A stretch of DNA of 15,189 nucleotides from CAYHEQ01 sp964355795 (GTDB lineage: Bacteria; Patescibacteriota; JACPGU01). Shown in pieces: positions 6,139-12,794 of the stretch. The translations under genes were made by a program, and so were the position numbers. The notes below the pieces were generated by a model. The model was not told the DNA's origin. It was given only the letters and a program-made list of their open reading frames with translations, and searched no databases. The number at the start of each line of letters is the position of its first letter. The stretch's first letter is position 1. The stretch is taken from the NCBI GenBank assembly GCA_964355795.1, contig CAYHEQ010000020.1, positions 1-15,189 on the forward strand. Direction: 5' to 3'.

Positions 6139-7014
6139 CCTCCTATGCCACAGCACTAGCACCACCGAAGCGTTGAAAATCGAAGAATAAGTACCGGCGA
6201 TAATACCGATGATCAGAGCCATAACAAACCAGTAAATAGAAGCGCCACCGAAGAGTAGCAGGGCGAGAAGGGTAAAAATAACAGTTGCGGAGGTATTAAT
6301 AGAACGACTCATCGTCTCGGCCACCGATTTATTGGCAATCTCGGTAAAAGTGCCGGAGCTAGTCTTCAAATTTTCGCGAATACGGTCAAAGACCACAATA
6401 GTATCATGCACCGAAAAGCCCAAGGTGGTCAAAAGCGCCGTAATGAAGAGGCTGTCTATTTCCACATTCAAATAATGACCGAAAAGAGAAAACGCCCCCA
6501 AAACTATGAGTAAATCGTGCCCCAAAGCGATAATGGCGCTGATGCCAAATTTCCAGCTAGAATAGCCTCTCGGCACAGTGCGAAAAGCCCAAGCCACATA
6601 GAAAATAATAGCCAAAATAGCCAAAATAACGGCCAAAATAGCCTTTTGCGTCAGATCGCGACTAATAGTCGGGCCGACAGTCTCCAGTCGCATTTCCTTC
6701 GTCTCCCCTATTTCTTTATTCAAAGCATCCGTCAAGGCCTGATATTTTTCTGGCTCCAAAGTATGCGAGCGGGAGAGGAAAGAATTGTTAGAGGTAAGAG
6801 ATATTTGCGCGCCATTGATCTCTTGCGACCGAAATGTTTCTTGAATCTTTGGCAAATCTATTTTTTCTACTGCTGGAAATTGCATTTCCAGCAATGTCCC
6901 GCCGGCAAAATCAATGCCCAGATTGAGCCCCCACATAGACAGCGAAACTATCCCGGGAATAATCACCAGAGCCGAGATCAGAAACCAAATTTTCCAGTGT
7001 TCAATAATTTTCAT
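6130..7014 (-). CDS. secF: Protein translocase subunit SecF
   Basis: SecF pairs with SecD in the plasma membrane and uses the proton gradient to help SecYEG finish moving proteins outward. The 294-residue product begins MKIIEHWKIWFLISALVIIPG (first membrane helix). The periplasmic domain carries GIDFAGGTLLEM, a hallmark of the family. Helices 2-6 follow, with the conserved TLGFSVHDTIVVFDRIREN block in helix 4. I use the ATG at 7012-7014; a GTG four codons upstream (7026) is in frame but lies inside a repeat copy. The protein ends RRKH, the last two codons and stop coming from repeat copy A. No SD sequence precedes the start. Confidence 0.95.
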   Translation of the reverse strand: MKIIEHWKIWFLISALVIIPGIVSLSMWGLNLGIDFAGGTLLEMQFPAVEKIDLPKIQETFRSQEINGAQISLTSNNSFLSRSHTLEPEKYQALTDALNKEIGETKEMRLETVGPTISRDLTQKAILAVILAILAIIFYVAWAFRTVPRGYSSWKFGISAIIALGHDLLIVLGAFSLFGHYLNVEIDSLFITALLTTLGFSVHDTIVVFDRIRENLKTSSGTFTEIANKSVAETMSRSINTSATVIFTLLALLLFGGASIYWFVMALIIGIIAGTYSSIFNASVVLVLWHRRKH

Positions 7015-7018
7015 GATA

Positions 7019-7102
7019 CTATACACTTACGGATACAATACGGATATACGGACAAATCTAATTCATATTGTCTGTGTATCTGTACTAATTCCGTAGTGTT
7101 TA
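7019..7102. repeat. Sec-junction palindrome, copy B (nuclease/secF)
   Basis: Very close to copy A, including the left-arm words TTACGGATACAATACGG and ATATACGGA and the right-arm end CTGTACTAATTCCGTAGTG. The TAA stop of the GxxExxY gene (7100-7102) lies in its right edge, and the secF ATG (7014) is five bases from its left edge. Confidence 0.9.
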
Positions 7103-7486
7103 GCGTATATTCAATATTCTGCGAAAACGTACACCGTTTTTTGTAAAATTCACCAATAATCCTAGTTTCCAATTATTAGCCCTTAGATATTGGTAGGCTT
7201 GTTCAATATTTTTCTTGCTAAAATAATTGCCCTGTTTTATTTCTATCGGTATTATTTCCTCTACTAGAAAGTCTATATAAAAACGTCCTATTGTCTCCCC
7301 TTTGTATAATAATACTATCGGAAACTGTTCAGTAAATTTTATTTTTCTTCTCGTAAATTCACTTTTTATAGCCTTATAATAATGCTTCTCTTGATATCCA
7401 AATCCTAATTGATTTTGCACTTCAAACAGCGCGCCGAGTATTTCGTATGTTAATTCTTCGTATATTAGTTTTCCCTCCTTTTCCAT
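7100..7486 (-). CDS. GxxExxY protein, PD-(D/E)XK nuclease-like
   Basis: A 128-residue member of the GxxExxY family, whose name motif is present as GYQEKHY (30-36). The family belongs to the PD-(D/E)XK nuclease-like fold, and the expected acidic/lysine set is visible: Asp72 in RFYIDFLVEE and EIK at 82-84 in IPIEIKQG. The tail LGLLVNFTKNGVRFRRILN is also typical. Its cellular role is not established. It is inserted between secD and secF, which normally adjoin, and repeat copies flank it on both sides. Unlike its neighbours it has a purine-rich site (GGAG) about 10 nt before the ATG. Base composition looks more AT-rich than secD and secF. This suggests a later arrival. Confidence 0.9.
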   Translation of the reverse strand: MEKEGKLIYEELTYEILGALFEVQNQLGFGYQEKHYYKAIKSEFTRRKIKFTEQFPIVLLYKGETIGRFYIDFLVEEIIPIEIKQGNYFSKKNIEQAYQYLRANNWKLGLLVNFTKNGVRFRRILNIR

Positions 7487-7500
7487 ATTTTATTTTCTCC

Positions 7501-7540
7501 TATCCGTATATCCGTAATCATTCCGTAGTGTCTAGTGTTT
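7501..7540. repeat. Sec-junction palindrome, half copy C (secD/nuclease)
   Basis: Only the right half of the element is present: TCCGTATATCCGTA followed by TTCCGTAGTGTCTAGTGTTT. As in copy A, the minus-strand reading supplies AAA-CAC-TAG, the last two codons and stop of secD (7532-7534). The missing left half is where the GxxExxY gene begins. Confidence 0.85.
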
Positions 7541-8827
7541 TCGTCCACTACCAGAAACTAACATCAGGAGCGTTCTAGTCACTGTGATCGCCGAAAACAT
7601 ACTGATAATAATACCCACGGCCAGCGTCAGGGCAAAACCCTTGACGGTGCCAGTTCCCAACAAGAAAAGAATAGCGCAAGTAATCAGCGAAGAGGCGTTA
7701 GAATCGCGGATAGAAGTCCATGCCCTCTCAAAACCCGCCTTGGCGGCCGAAGCGTATGTTTTGCCACGACGCAATTCTTCGTTCATTCTTTCAAAAATAA
7801 GCACATTGGCGTCCACGGCCATCCCAATAGACAGAATGAAGCCGGCGATACCCGCCAAGGTCATCGTTACGGGGATAAGCTTGAACAAAGCCATTACTAT
7901 CAAAGAATAAATGAGAAGCGCGAAGACGGAAAGCAGTCCGGGAAGACGATAGCGAATAATCATGAAGAGCGCCACCGCTAGAATACCGATGAACCCGGCC
8001 ACGAAACTTTTGTGGACGCTATCTTGCCCTAGAGTGGCACCGACATTTCTCTGTTCCACTAGTTTAATAGGCACGGGCAGAGCGCCAGCGTTCAGCTGAA
8101 TAGCTAGCTTTCTAGCTTCATCCAAGGTGAAACTGCCGGTAATGACTGCGTCGCCTTTTTCAATAGCTTGATTGACCTTGGGAATAGAAAGTGGCTGATC
8201 ATCCAAGAAGATAGCTACTGGCTTACCGACATTTCTCGCCGTCACCTCGGCAAAAATCTTGGAGCCTTCGTCATTGAATTGAATAGAAATCTCTGGCGTA
8301 TTGGTCTCGGTAGCCACTTGAGCGGTGGCTTTCTTGAACAAGGAACCGTTGAGCCCGACCTCTTGCCAATTCTTGATATCTCCCGCTCCTTCGGGAAGCA
8401 ATTCGCCTTTGTCATCAATACTTTGGCCTATTATCCCCTCTCGAAATTCCAGTTGAGCGGTCTTGCCGATCATTCCCAAAGCCTCATTGATATTAGTTAC
8501 CCCTGGCAATTCTACCAAAACACGATAACTATCCAGCCCCAAAGTCGTCTGGATGTTGGGTTCGGCCACACCGAGAGCGTTGATCCGACGGTCAATAACC
8601 GACTTCACTCCCTCCAGAGAATTATCTTTTTCCTGGAAATCAATCTTGCTCATATCCGCTTCATAGACCAAATGCGTGCCACCGAGGAGATCCAAGCCTT
8701 GGTGGATTTTCAGCTCCTTGCGGTATTCCCCTATCTTGATATTGGGCCCTTTGGGCCAATCAATGACGCCCGCGACCATCGCGGTTAGAAGGATGAAAAT
8801 GAAGGTGTACCAGAGTTTTTGTCGCAT
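7532..8827 (-). CDS. secD: Protein translocase subunit SecD
   Basis: SecD acts with SecF on the outer face of the membrane in late protein translocation. The 431-residue product starts MRQKLWYTFIFILL (helix 1). A periplasmic part follows with LDLLGGTHLVYEADM, the VIDRRINALGVAEP block and a long middle domain, then five C-terminal helices with GFILSIGMAVDANVLIFERMNEE, the conserved helix-4 motif. It is on the short side, as in other small-genome lineages. I choose the ATG at 8827; the upstream in-frame GTG (8839) lies in repeat sequence. The start is preceded by GTAAGTG-CCTAG, the same repeat edge seen before secF. A promoter lies at 8957-8986, so the leader is made almost entirely of repeat. 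Confidence 0.95.
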   Translation of the reverse strand: MRQKLWYTFIFILLTAMVAGVIDWPKGPNIKIGEYRKELKIHQGLDLLGGTHLVYEADMSKIDFQEKDNSLEGVKSVIDRRINALGVAEPNIQTTLGLDSYRVLVELPGVTNINEALGMIGKTAQLEFREGIIGQSIDDKGELLPEGAGDIKNWQEVGLNGSLFKKATAQVATETNTPEISIQFNDEGSKIFAEVTARNVGKPVAIFLDDQPLSIPKVNQAIEKGDAVITGSFTLDEARKLAIQLNAGALPVPIKLVEQRNVGATLGQDSVHKSFVAGFIGILAVALFMIIRYRLPGLLSVFALLIYSLIVMALFKLIPVTMTLAGIAGFILSIGMAVDANVLIFERMNEELRRGKTYASAAKAGFERAWTSIRDSNASSLITCAILFLLGTGTVKGFALTLAVGIIISMFSAITVTRTLLMLVSGSGRKH

Positions 8828-8830
8828 AAT

Positions 8831-8948
8831 ACTAGGCACTTACAGATAAATACTTTCGTTACTAGACACTACGGATTTAGTACAGATATACGGATAATGT
8901 AAATCAAATTCGTCTGTATATCCGTATTGTATCCGTATGTGTATAGTG
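8831..8948. repeat. Sec-junction palindromes, copies D (operon leader)
   Basis: A left-arm fragment at 8831-8850 (CTAGGCACTTACAGATA) is followed by a full copy at 8859-8948 in the opposite orientation to copies A and B. The full copy has TACTAGACACTACGG at its left end and TATCCGTATTGTATCCGTAT near its right. Together they fill the predicted 5' UTR of secD. Confidence 0.85.
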
Positions 8949-8956
8949 CCTCTGTC

Positions 8957-8986
8957 ATTCTACCCGAAACCCCATCTCCTTTTCAA
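8957..8986 (-). promoter_or_regulatory. Promoter of the secD operon
   Basis: On the minus strand TTGAAA (8986 to 8981), an 18-base spacer and TAGAAT (8962 to 8957) form a good sigma-70-type promoter. Transcription would begin near 8950, at the edge of the repeat block. Confidence 0.65.
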
Positions 8987-9004
8987 GACGGAAAAATAGG
9001 GTGT

Positions 9005-9051
9005 TTATTAGCGTCATTCGCGCGCATTCGCGTATTAGTGTCGCTTATTAG
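9005..9051. repeat. Short repeated words between divergent promoters
   Basis: CATTCGCG occurs at 9015-9022 and 9025-9032, bounded by TTATTAG at 9005-9011 and 9045-9051. This lies between the secD promoter and the plus-strand promoter. The rest of 8949-9060 holds nothing else that I can name. Confidence 0.5.
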
Positions 9052-9060
9052 AAAAAACCC

Positions 9061-9089
9061 TTGACTTTGTGTGTTTTTTATGGTAATAT
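9061..9089 (+). promoter_or_regulatory. Promoter of the exported-protein gene
   Basis: TTGACT at 9061-9066, a 17-base spacer and TAATAT at 9084-9089 form a near-consensus sigma-70 promoter. It drives the only plus-strand gene of the window. A small inverted repeat (GGTAC at 9100-9104, GTACC at 9113-9117) follows in the leader. Confidence 0.8.
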
Positions 9090-9208
9090 GGAGCTAACGG
9101 GTACAAAACATCGTACCTTGAAAATTCGGAAAGAAAATGAAAGGGTGGTCCCCCATAGTTAGAGCCTTCCGGCTCTGGCTAAATCCAATGGCGACCACAT
9201 TTGCAACA

Positions 9209-10084
9209 ATGAAAAAGCTGTTCGTTCTGTTCTGTTTGGTCGCCATGGTGGCGGCAGGCTTGACGCCCGTCCATGGCGGGACCATCGGAGGAGCCCAGCA
9301 TCTAACGGTTCCCGAAACGGTTTATTTCACTCCAATTTCTGACCTCTCGGATTTCCCAATTCGGGAAACCCCGAAATTCGGAGAAGCCGTCTTCAACGGC
9401 ATCTGCATTAATTTGATGACCGAACCGACCGTCAAGGGAGAGCGGGTCGTCAAGGCCAAACTCTCCGAAAAAAATGTGACGGCCACCCGCGCCTGTGGGG
9501 GCGACAACAACCTTTCGGCGACCTATGAGAATATGGATGTCTTCTATCTCTTTGAGGTCAACTATTATCGAGAGGAGGATTTTCATTTCGGCGAAGGCCC
9601 TTGCGGGTCCAAAGTTGACTGTTTTGACCTCCCCAAAAATGCCCGCATGGTCAATCTCGGCCAGAAGGGCTATCTGCTAGAGCGGATAGACCGCGACCCG
9701 GACATTCAGGGCCTGGTCGTAGCCGAGATCAACAGACGAAAAGCTACGGTCGAGGCTGAACAAATCGCAAGCAAGATGGACTACAACACCTGCTTGCAGA
9801 CCGTGTTCTCCGAGAACGAACGACGAGCCGCCGATGCCAGAGCGGAAAACCAGCGTCGGGGAGATGACAGGAGATATGGGAATGAGAAATGCCGCGATTA
9901 CGCGGAACCCGTATCGGAAGTTCTCACAGGTAGCGATAAGTGGGGTGCTGACGAAAAAGACAGGCGGGAAAAATTAGTCATCTACATTATCGCCGGCGAG
10001 ACCATCTGCGACAAGGAAACGACGGTTGTCCAACCGCAGCTCCTGAATGTTCAAGTAACCTGCGGCGCCCCGCCTAATTCTTGA
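9209..10084 (+). CDS. Exported Cys-containing protein, unknown family
   Basis: From the ATG at 9209 the protein (291 residues) begins MKKLFVLFCLVAMVAAGL, a textbook Sec signal peptide with likely cleavage near PVHG-G. No lipobox Cys follows, so a soluble exported protein is expected. In-frame ATGs at 9137 and 9188 would add up to 24 residues; I prefer 9209 for the signal peptide, although 9137 has a weak GGAAAG upstream. The mature part has eight Cys, an even number compatible with disulfides, including a CGSKVDC pair. A long charged Arg/Glu/Asp-rich helical stretch lies at about residues 170-245. I recognise no domain. The gene has its own promoter and terminator, opposes all neighbours, and is visibly richer in G+C (one 60-base line at 9241 counts 43 G/C), which suggests transfer. 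Confidence 0.75.
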   Translation: MKKLFVLFCLVAMVAAGLTPVHGGTIGGAQHLTVPETVYFTPISDLSDFPIRETPKFGEAVFNGICINLMTEPTVKGERVVKAKLSEKNVTATRACGGDNNLSATYENMDVFYLFEVNYYREEDFHFGEGPCGSKVDCFDLPKNARMVNLGQKGYLLERIDRDPDIQGLVVAEINRRKATVEAEQIASKMDYNTCLQTVFSENERRAADARAENQRRGDDRRYGNEKCRDYAEPVSEVLTGSDKWGADEKDRREKLVIYIIAGETICDKETTVVQPQLLNVQVTCGAPPNS

Positions 10085-10153
10085 TTTTTAACCCCCGGAG
10101 AGTTACCACTCTGTCTGGGGCAATTTCAGGGGCACACCAAGCCCCTTTCCACC

Positions 10154-10185
10154 TAATACCCGGACGCAAATCCGGGTATTATTTT
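10154..10185 (+). terminator. Intrinsic terminator of the exported-protein gene
   Basis: TAATACCCGGA (10154-10164) and TCCGGGTATTA (10171-10181) are an exact 11-bp stem with a 6-base loop, followed by TTTT. Two weaker inverted repeats precede it, including AGGGGC/GCCCCT at 10128-10146. Confidence 0.85.
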
Positions 10186-10220
10186 ACCTGAAAATAATCT
10201 TGGAACCTTCTCGTTCACCC

Positions 10221-10245
10221 GTAGAGACAAAGCATCGCTTTGTCT
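10221..10245. repeat. Outer palindrome, left copy
   Basis: AGACAAAGC and GCTTTGTCT form a 9-bp hairpin with an ATC loop, preceded by GTAG. The reverse complement of the whole 25 bases recurs at 10517-10541 with a single mismatch, so the two copies bracket the nest of elements between them. Confidence 0.85.
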
Positions 10246-10288
10246 GTTTTCATGTCGCACTTAGAGCCTGTTCAGCATCTTTTATTTT

Positions 10289-10419
10289 GTCATTCCCGTA
10301 AAAACGGGTCATACGACTCGTAGGAGAATCCAGTACCTATAGAAATGCCTATATATTCTTGTTGAACTGGATCCCCGATTCCCGACGCCACAGGTCGGGA
10401 CAGGTAAATCGGGGATGAC
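10289..10419. repeat. Inner palindromic module with GTCATTCCCG ends
   Basis: The left end GTCATTCCCG and right end CGGGGATGAC are near-complementary, as are ATCCAGT (10328-10334) and ACTGGAT in the middle. Small hairpins occur in each half (CCCGTAAAAACGGG at 10295-10308). The end words resemble a widespread class of bacterial intergenic repeats of the GTCATTCCCG type. Confidence 0.7.
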
Positions 10420-10436
10420 AACAATAGAATGTTTAA

Positions 10437-10491
10437 TCCGAGGTTCGACCTTGGAGAAGTCAGAGGCTAAGGTCGAACCTCTGAATTGATT
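10437..10491. repeat. Hairpin repeat, copy 2
   Basis: Second copy of the hairpin seen at 1-55: the 13-bp arms at 10440-10452 and 10469-10481 are perfect, and differences are confined to the loop (three bases). It lies inside the MITE-like element. Confidence 0.9.
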
Positions 10492-10516
10492 ACAGGAAGA
10501 TACTGAACAGCCCCCA

Positions 10517-10541
10517 AGACAAAGCGATGCTCTGTCTCTAC
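10517..10541. repeat. Outer palindrome, right copy
   Basis: Inverted partner of 10221-10245 with one mismatch. On the minus strand it also forms the first hairpin after the pseudouridine synthase gene, but without a clear U tract. Confidence 0.85.
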
Positions 10542-10562
10542 ACAATTCCGTTTTTCTATTGT

Positions 10563-11309
10563 TCAGTTTTTCTGTTTTTTCGTTATCTTATCCAAATCCT
10601 CCGGCGGTTCGCTCTCAAAACTAACCTTTTTTCCTGTCGTCGGATGAGTAAAAGAAAGCTTGATCGCGTGCAAAAATTGTCTCTTGAGCCCCAGCTTTTC
10701 TGAAACGCTCTCGGAAAGAGGAGTGCGATAAACCTGATCCCCTATCACCGGATGACCAATGGCGAAAAAATGCACCCGAATCTGATGCGTCCGCCCAGTC
10801 TCCAGATTCACCTCCACTAGACTCATACTATTTTTATTTTTTTTGTTTTGAATTTTGGATTTTGGATTTGTTTGGGATTTGGGATTTGGGATTTGGGATT
10901 TTAATGTGTAGTGTGTCACCGCCTCCCTCCCCTCTTTGGCTCTCGTCGCCACAAACCGCGTTCCATTCTTCGGGTCCCTCTTCAAAGCAATATCTATCGT
11001 CCCCTCTTTCGCCTCCATTTCTCCCAAAACCAAGGCCAAATATTGCTTCTCCACTTGATGACTTTGGAATTGATTTTGCAGGGAAATGAGAGCCTTTTCC
11101 GTCTTGGCCACCACCATCAGTCCCGAAGTATCGCGATCCAATCTATGCACAATCCCTCCCCGCGGCAAATCAATCTTGTAATCGTTTTTCAAAATATCTT
11201 CCAGGGTTTCTTGCCCCTTAACGCTTTTTTCTTGTTCCACAACCAGCCCAGATGGTTTATTTATAACCAAAACATCTTTATCTTCAAAAATAATCCTTAA
11301 CTTTTCCAT
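10563..11309 (-). CDS. RluA-family pseudouridine synthase with repeat insert
   Basis: The enzyme turns chosen uridines of rRNA (or tRNA) into pseudouridine. The 248-residue product starts directly with the catalytic domain (LRIIFEDKDVLVINKPSGL); the S4 RNA-binding domain found in RluD is missing. The catalytic motif is GGIVHRLDRDTSG with Asp58 as nucleophile. LETGRTHQIRVHFFAIGHPVIGD (from 169) is the second family signature. Residues 137-161 are a low-complexity stretch (KSQIPNPKSQTNPKSKIQ and a KNKN tail) encoded by a heptamer repeat and inserted before the SLVEV strand, a place where relatives have a short turn. The frame stays open, so the enzyme may still work. Which RNA position it modifies cannot be told. 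It follows the LOG gene by 49 bases; no SD sequence. Confidence 0.9.
   Translation of the reverse strand: MEKLRIIFEDKDVLVINKPSGLVVEQEKSVKGQETLEDILKNDYKIDLPRGGIVHRLDRDTSGLMVVAKTEKALISLQNQFQSHQVEKQYLALVLGEMEAKEGTIDIALKRDPKNGTRFVATRAKEGREAVTHYTLKSQIPNPKSQTNPKSKIQNKKNKNSMSLVEVNLETGRTHQIRVHFFAIGHPVIGDQVYRTPLSESVSEKLGLKRQFLHAIKLSFTHPTTGKKVSFESEPPEDLDKITKKQKN
10831..10903. repeat. Heptamer array inside the pseudouridine synthase gene
   Basis: On the minus strand the unit AAATCCC repeats four times, then decays into AAATCCA-like units and an A-rich tail. Because 7 and 3 share no factor, the peptide repeats every seven residues. The unit is related to the TAAATCC array at 1187-1249. Confidence 0.9.
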
Positions 11310-11358
11310 TAGAATATATTATTCGAGAAAATTAGAGCTAATTCGCGAAAATTGGCGT

Positions 11359-12030
11359 CTAGGTATCCTTTTTCCCATTTTTCCGCAGATACCTCTGAAT
11401 TATCTTATACGCTTCCTCGGCTGTATTCACCAACTTGATAATATTCATTTCCTTTTTGCTCAAAGTCTTATACTTACCCACCATTATTTTATTGGAAAAA
11501 TCAATCAGTGGTTGCCAAAAGTCTTTGCCGACTAAGATCACCGGCACAGGCTCTATTTTCCCCGTCTGCACCAGCGTCACTATCTCATAAAGTTCGTCCA
11601 GAGTGCCAAAACCGCCGGGGAAATAAATGAAGGCGTTGGCGGCGAAACTCATCACCACTTTGCGGGTGAAAAAATAATGAAAAGCGATAGAACGCTCCAC
11701 GTAAGGATTGACCCTCTGTTCGCGAGGTAACTGGATATTGAGTCCCACCGAATCCCCTGTCTTATGTTTGCCAAAAGCGCCACGGTTCGCCGCTTCCATA
11801 ATCCCCGGCCCCCCGCCAGTCACGACATCATAATTACCTTTGGCGAGTAATTCGCCCAGCTTTTCCGCTTCCTTGTACCATTTAGTTCTAGGATCCAGTC
11901 TGGCCGAACCAAAGACCGTCACCGCCTTTTTCAAGCTGGAGATAAATTCAAACCCTTCGGAAAATTCGCCCATAATCCGAAACATTCTCCACGACGCGCT
12001 GTTTTTGTAGTCAAATTGTTTGGGGCGCAT
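11359..12030 (-). CDS. LOG-family phosphoribohydrolase (TIGR00730-like)
   Basis: This 223-residue Rossmann-like protein has the two LOG signatures: GGGPGIMEAANRGAF (72-86) and PGGFGTLDELYEI (138-150). LOG proteins cleave nucleoside 5'-monophosphates at the N-glycosidic bond; the plant enzymes release active cytokinins, and many bacterial ones were once labelled lysine decarboxylases by mistake. The active-site region PREQRVNPYVERS and the following FTRKVVMSFAANAFIYF strand are also present. The bacterial substrate here is unknown. The gene lies 11 bases after the membrane protein gene and probably shares its transcript. No SD sequence precedes the ATG. Length fits the longer bacterial LOG group. 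Confidence 0.92.
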   Translation of the reverse strand: MRPKQFDYKNSASWRMFRIMGEFSEGFEFISSLKKAVTVFGSARLDPRTKWYKEAEKLGELLAKGNYDVVTGGGPGIMEAANRGAFGKHKTGDSVGLNIQLPREQRVNPYVERSIAFHYFFTRKVVMSFAANAFIYFPGGFGTLDELYEIVTLVQTGKIEPVPVILVGKDFWQPLIDFSNKIMVGKYKTLSKKEMNIIKLVNTAEEAYKIIQRYLRKNGKKDT

Positions 12031-12041
12031 AAACTAAATTA

Positions 12042-12761
12042 TTACTGTTTCCTTGCGATGTCTCTATAAAGAACATAGCAAAATGATGTTGTCCACAGGC
12101 TAAGAATAGCGAAAGCAAAGGACACGATCGCATTGACGGTTAGCTCACTAATCATAGCGCCAGTAATTGGAGTCAAAAGAGATTCTACATAAAAGAGAAT
12201 GCTAATTATCGCAAAATAAAACACCCAGACCGTAAATGCCAGAACAACAAAGCGACCAAAAAGCACCCACCAATACCCGCGAGTAATTTCAAAACCGTGA
12301 TCCATTGTGTCGCCAAAACCTTTCTTCTCAAAAAGCGCGACAAACCCGGTAAAAGCATAGCGTACGGAAAGGAAAATGCCCGGGATAATAAAAAGCAAGT
12401 AGCCTATGACGAGAATTAAAGTAGTTAGCAATTTTACGATAAAAAATTTCCAAAAATTTTTTCTGGATGCAAGCAAGAGCTTTTTGAAATCAACTTTCTG
12501 TCTGCGATACACACTATCGATAATATGCATCGTCACGATAATCGCATAGAAAGAAAACAAAGTAAAAAGTCCGAAAACGATAGCAACAATCGACCAATCT
12601 AAGCCCGAAGACATTGTCGTCATGGAGACAAAAGAAAAAATAGCAAGAGGAACTAATATCTTAAGACTGGGCAAAAAAGCGCGAGCAAAAACCCACTTTG
12701 AATATCCTATTTGACGAAAAATTCCATCAAGGCGGTGCATTTTGGTCATTCCTTCTGTCAT
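12042..12761 (-). CDS. Multi-span membrane protein, GDPD-membrane-domain-like
   Basis: The 239-residue protein has about six hydrophobic spans: about 28-50, 54-80, 113-135, 136-150, 168-195 and 200-230. The block FIIPGIFLSVRYAFTGFVAL, then a polar stretch and HGFEITRGYWWVLFGRFVV, is characteristic of the membrane domain found in glycerophosphodiester phosphodiesterases and related DUF975-type proteins. No catalytic domain is attached. Function is unknown; a role in membrane or envelope upkeep is a guess from the family. In-frame ATGs at codons 1, 5 and 8 are possible starts; AGAAGGA before codon 8 might mark that one. A TATAAT box lies only 13 bases before the first ATG, suggesting a very short leader. 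LOG follows 11 bases downstream. Confidence 0.75.
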   Translation of the reverse strand: MTEGMTKMHRLDGIFRQIGYSKWVFARAFLPSLKILVPLAIFSFVSMTTMSSGLDWSIVAIVFGLFTLFSFYAIIVTMHIIDSVYRRQKVDFKKLLLASRKNFWKFFIVKLLTTLILVIGYLLFIIPGIFLSVRYAFTGFVALFEKKGFGDTMDHGFEITRGYWWVLFGRFVVLAFTVWVFYFAIISILFYVESLLTPITGAMISELTVNAIVSFAFAILSLWTTSFCYVLYRDIARKQ

Positions 12762-12774
12762 TTGAGTTTTGTTA

Positions 12775-12780
12775 ATTATA
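12775..12780 (-). promoter_or_regulatory. Candidate -10 box, nearly leaderless gene
   Basis: TATAAT on the minus strand, 13 bases before the ATG at 12761. The -35 region is poor. If used, the leader would be only several nucleotides if the first ATG is the start. Confidence 0.35.
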
Positions 12781-12794
12781 ATTTACAAGTTAGA

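Larger units (their letters stand above)
10261..10515. mobile_element. MITE-like element with imperfect terminal inverted repeats
   Basis: The left end (GAGCCTGTTCAGCATCTT, 10264-10281) and the right end (reverse complement of about 10497-10514) agree at 15 of 18 positions. The left-end word also occurs alone at 5553-5575. The element has no gene. Its interior holds two further repeat modules, at 10289-10419 and 10437-10491. No clear target-site duplication was identified, so mobility is inferred only from the ends and the nesting. Confidence 0.55.

Noticed and set aside
7014..7026. GTG at 7026 as secF start (and GTG at 8839 as secD start)
   Set aside because: Both lie within repeat sequence; the ATG four codons later begins the normal first membrane helix in each case.
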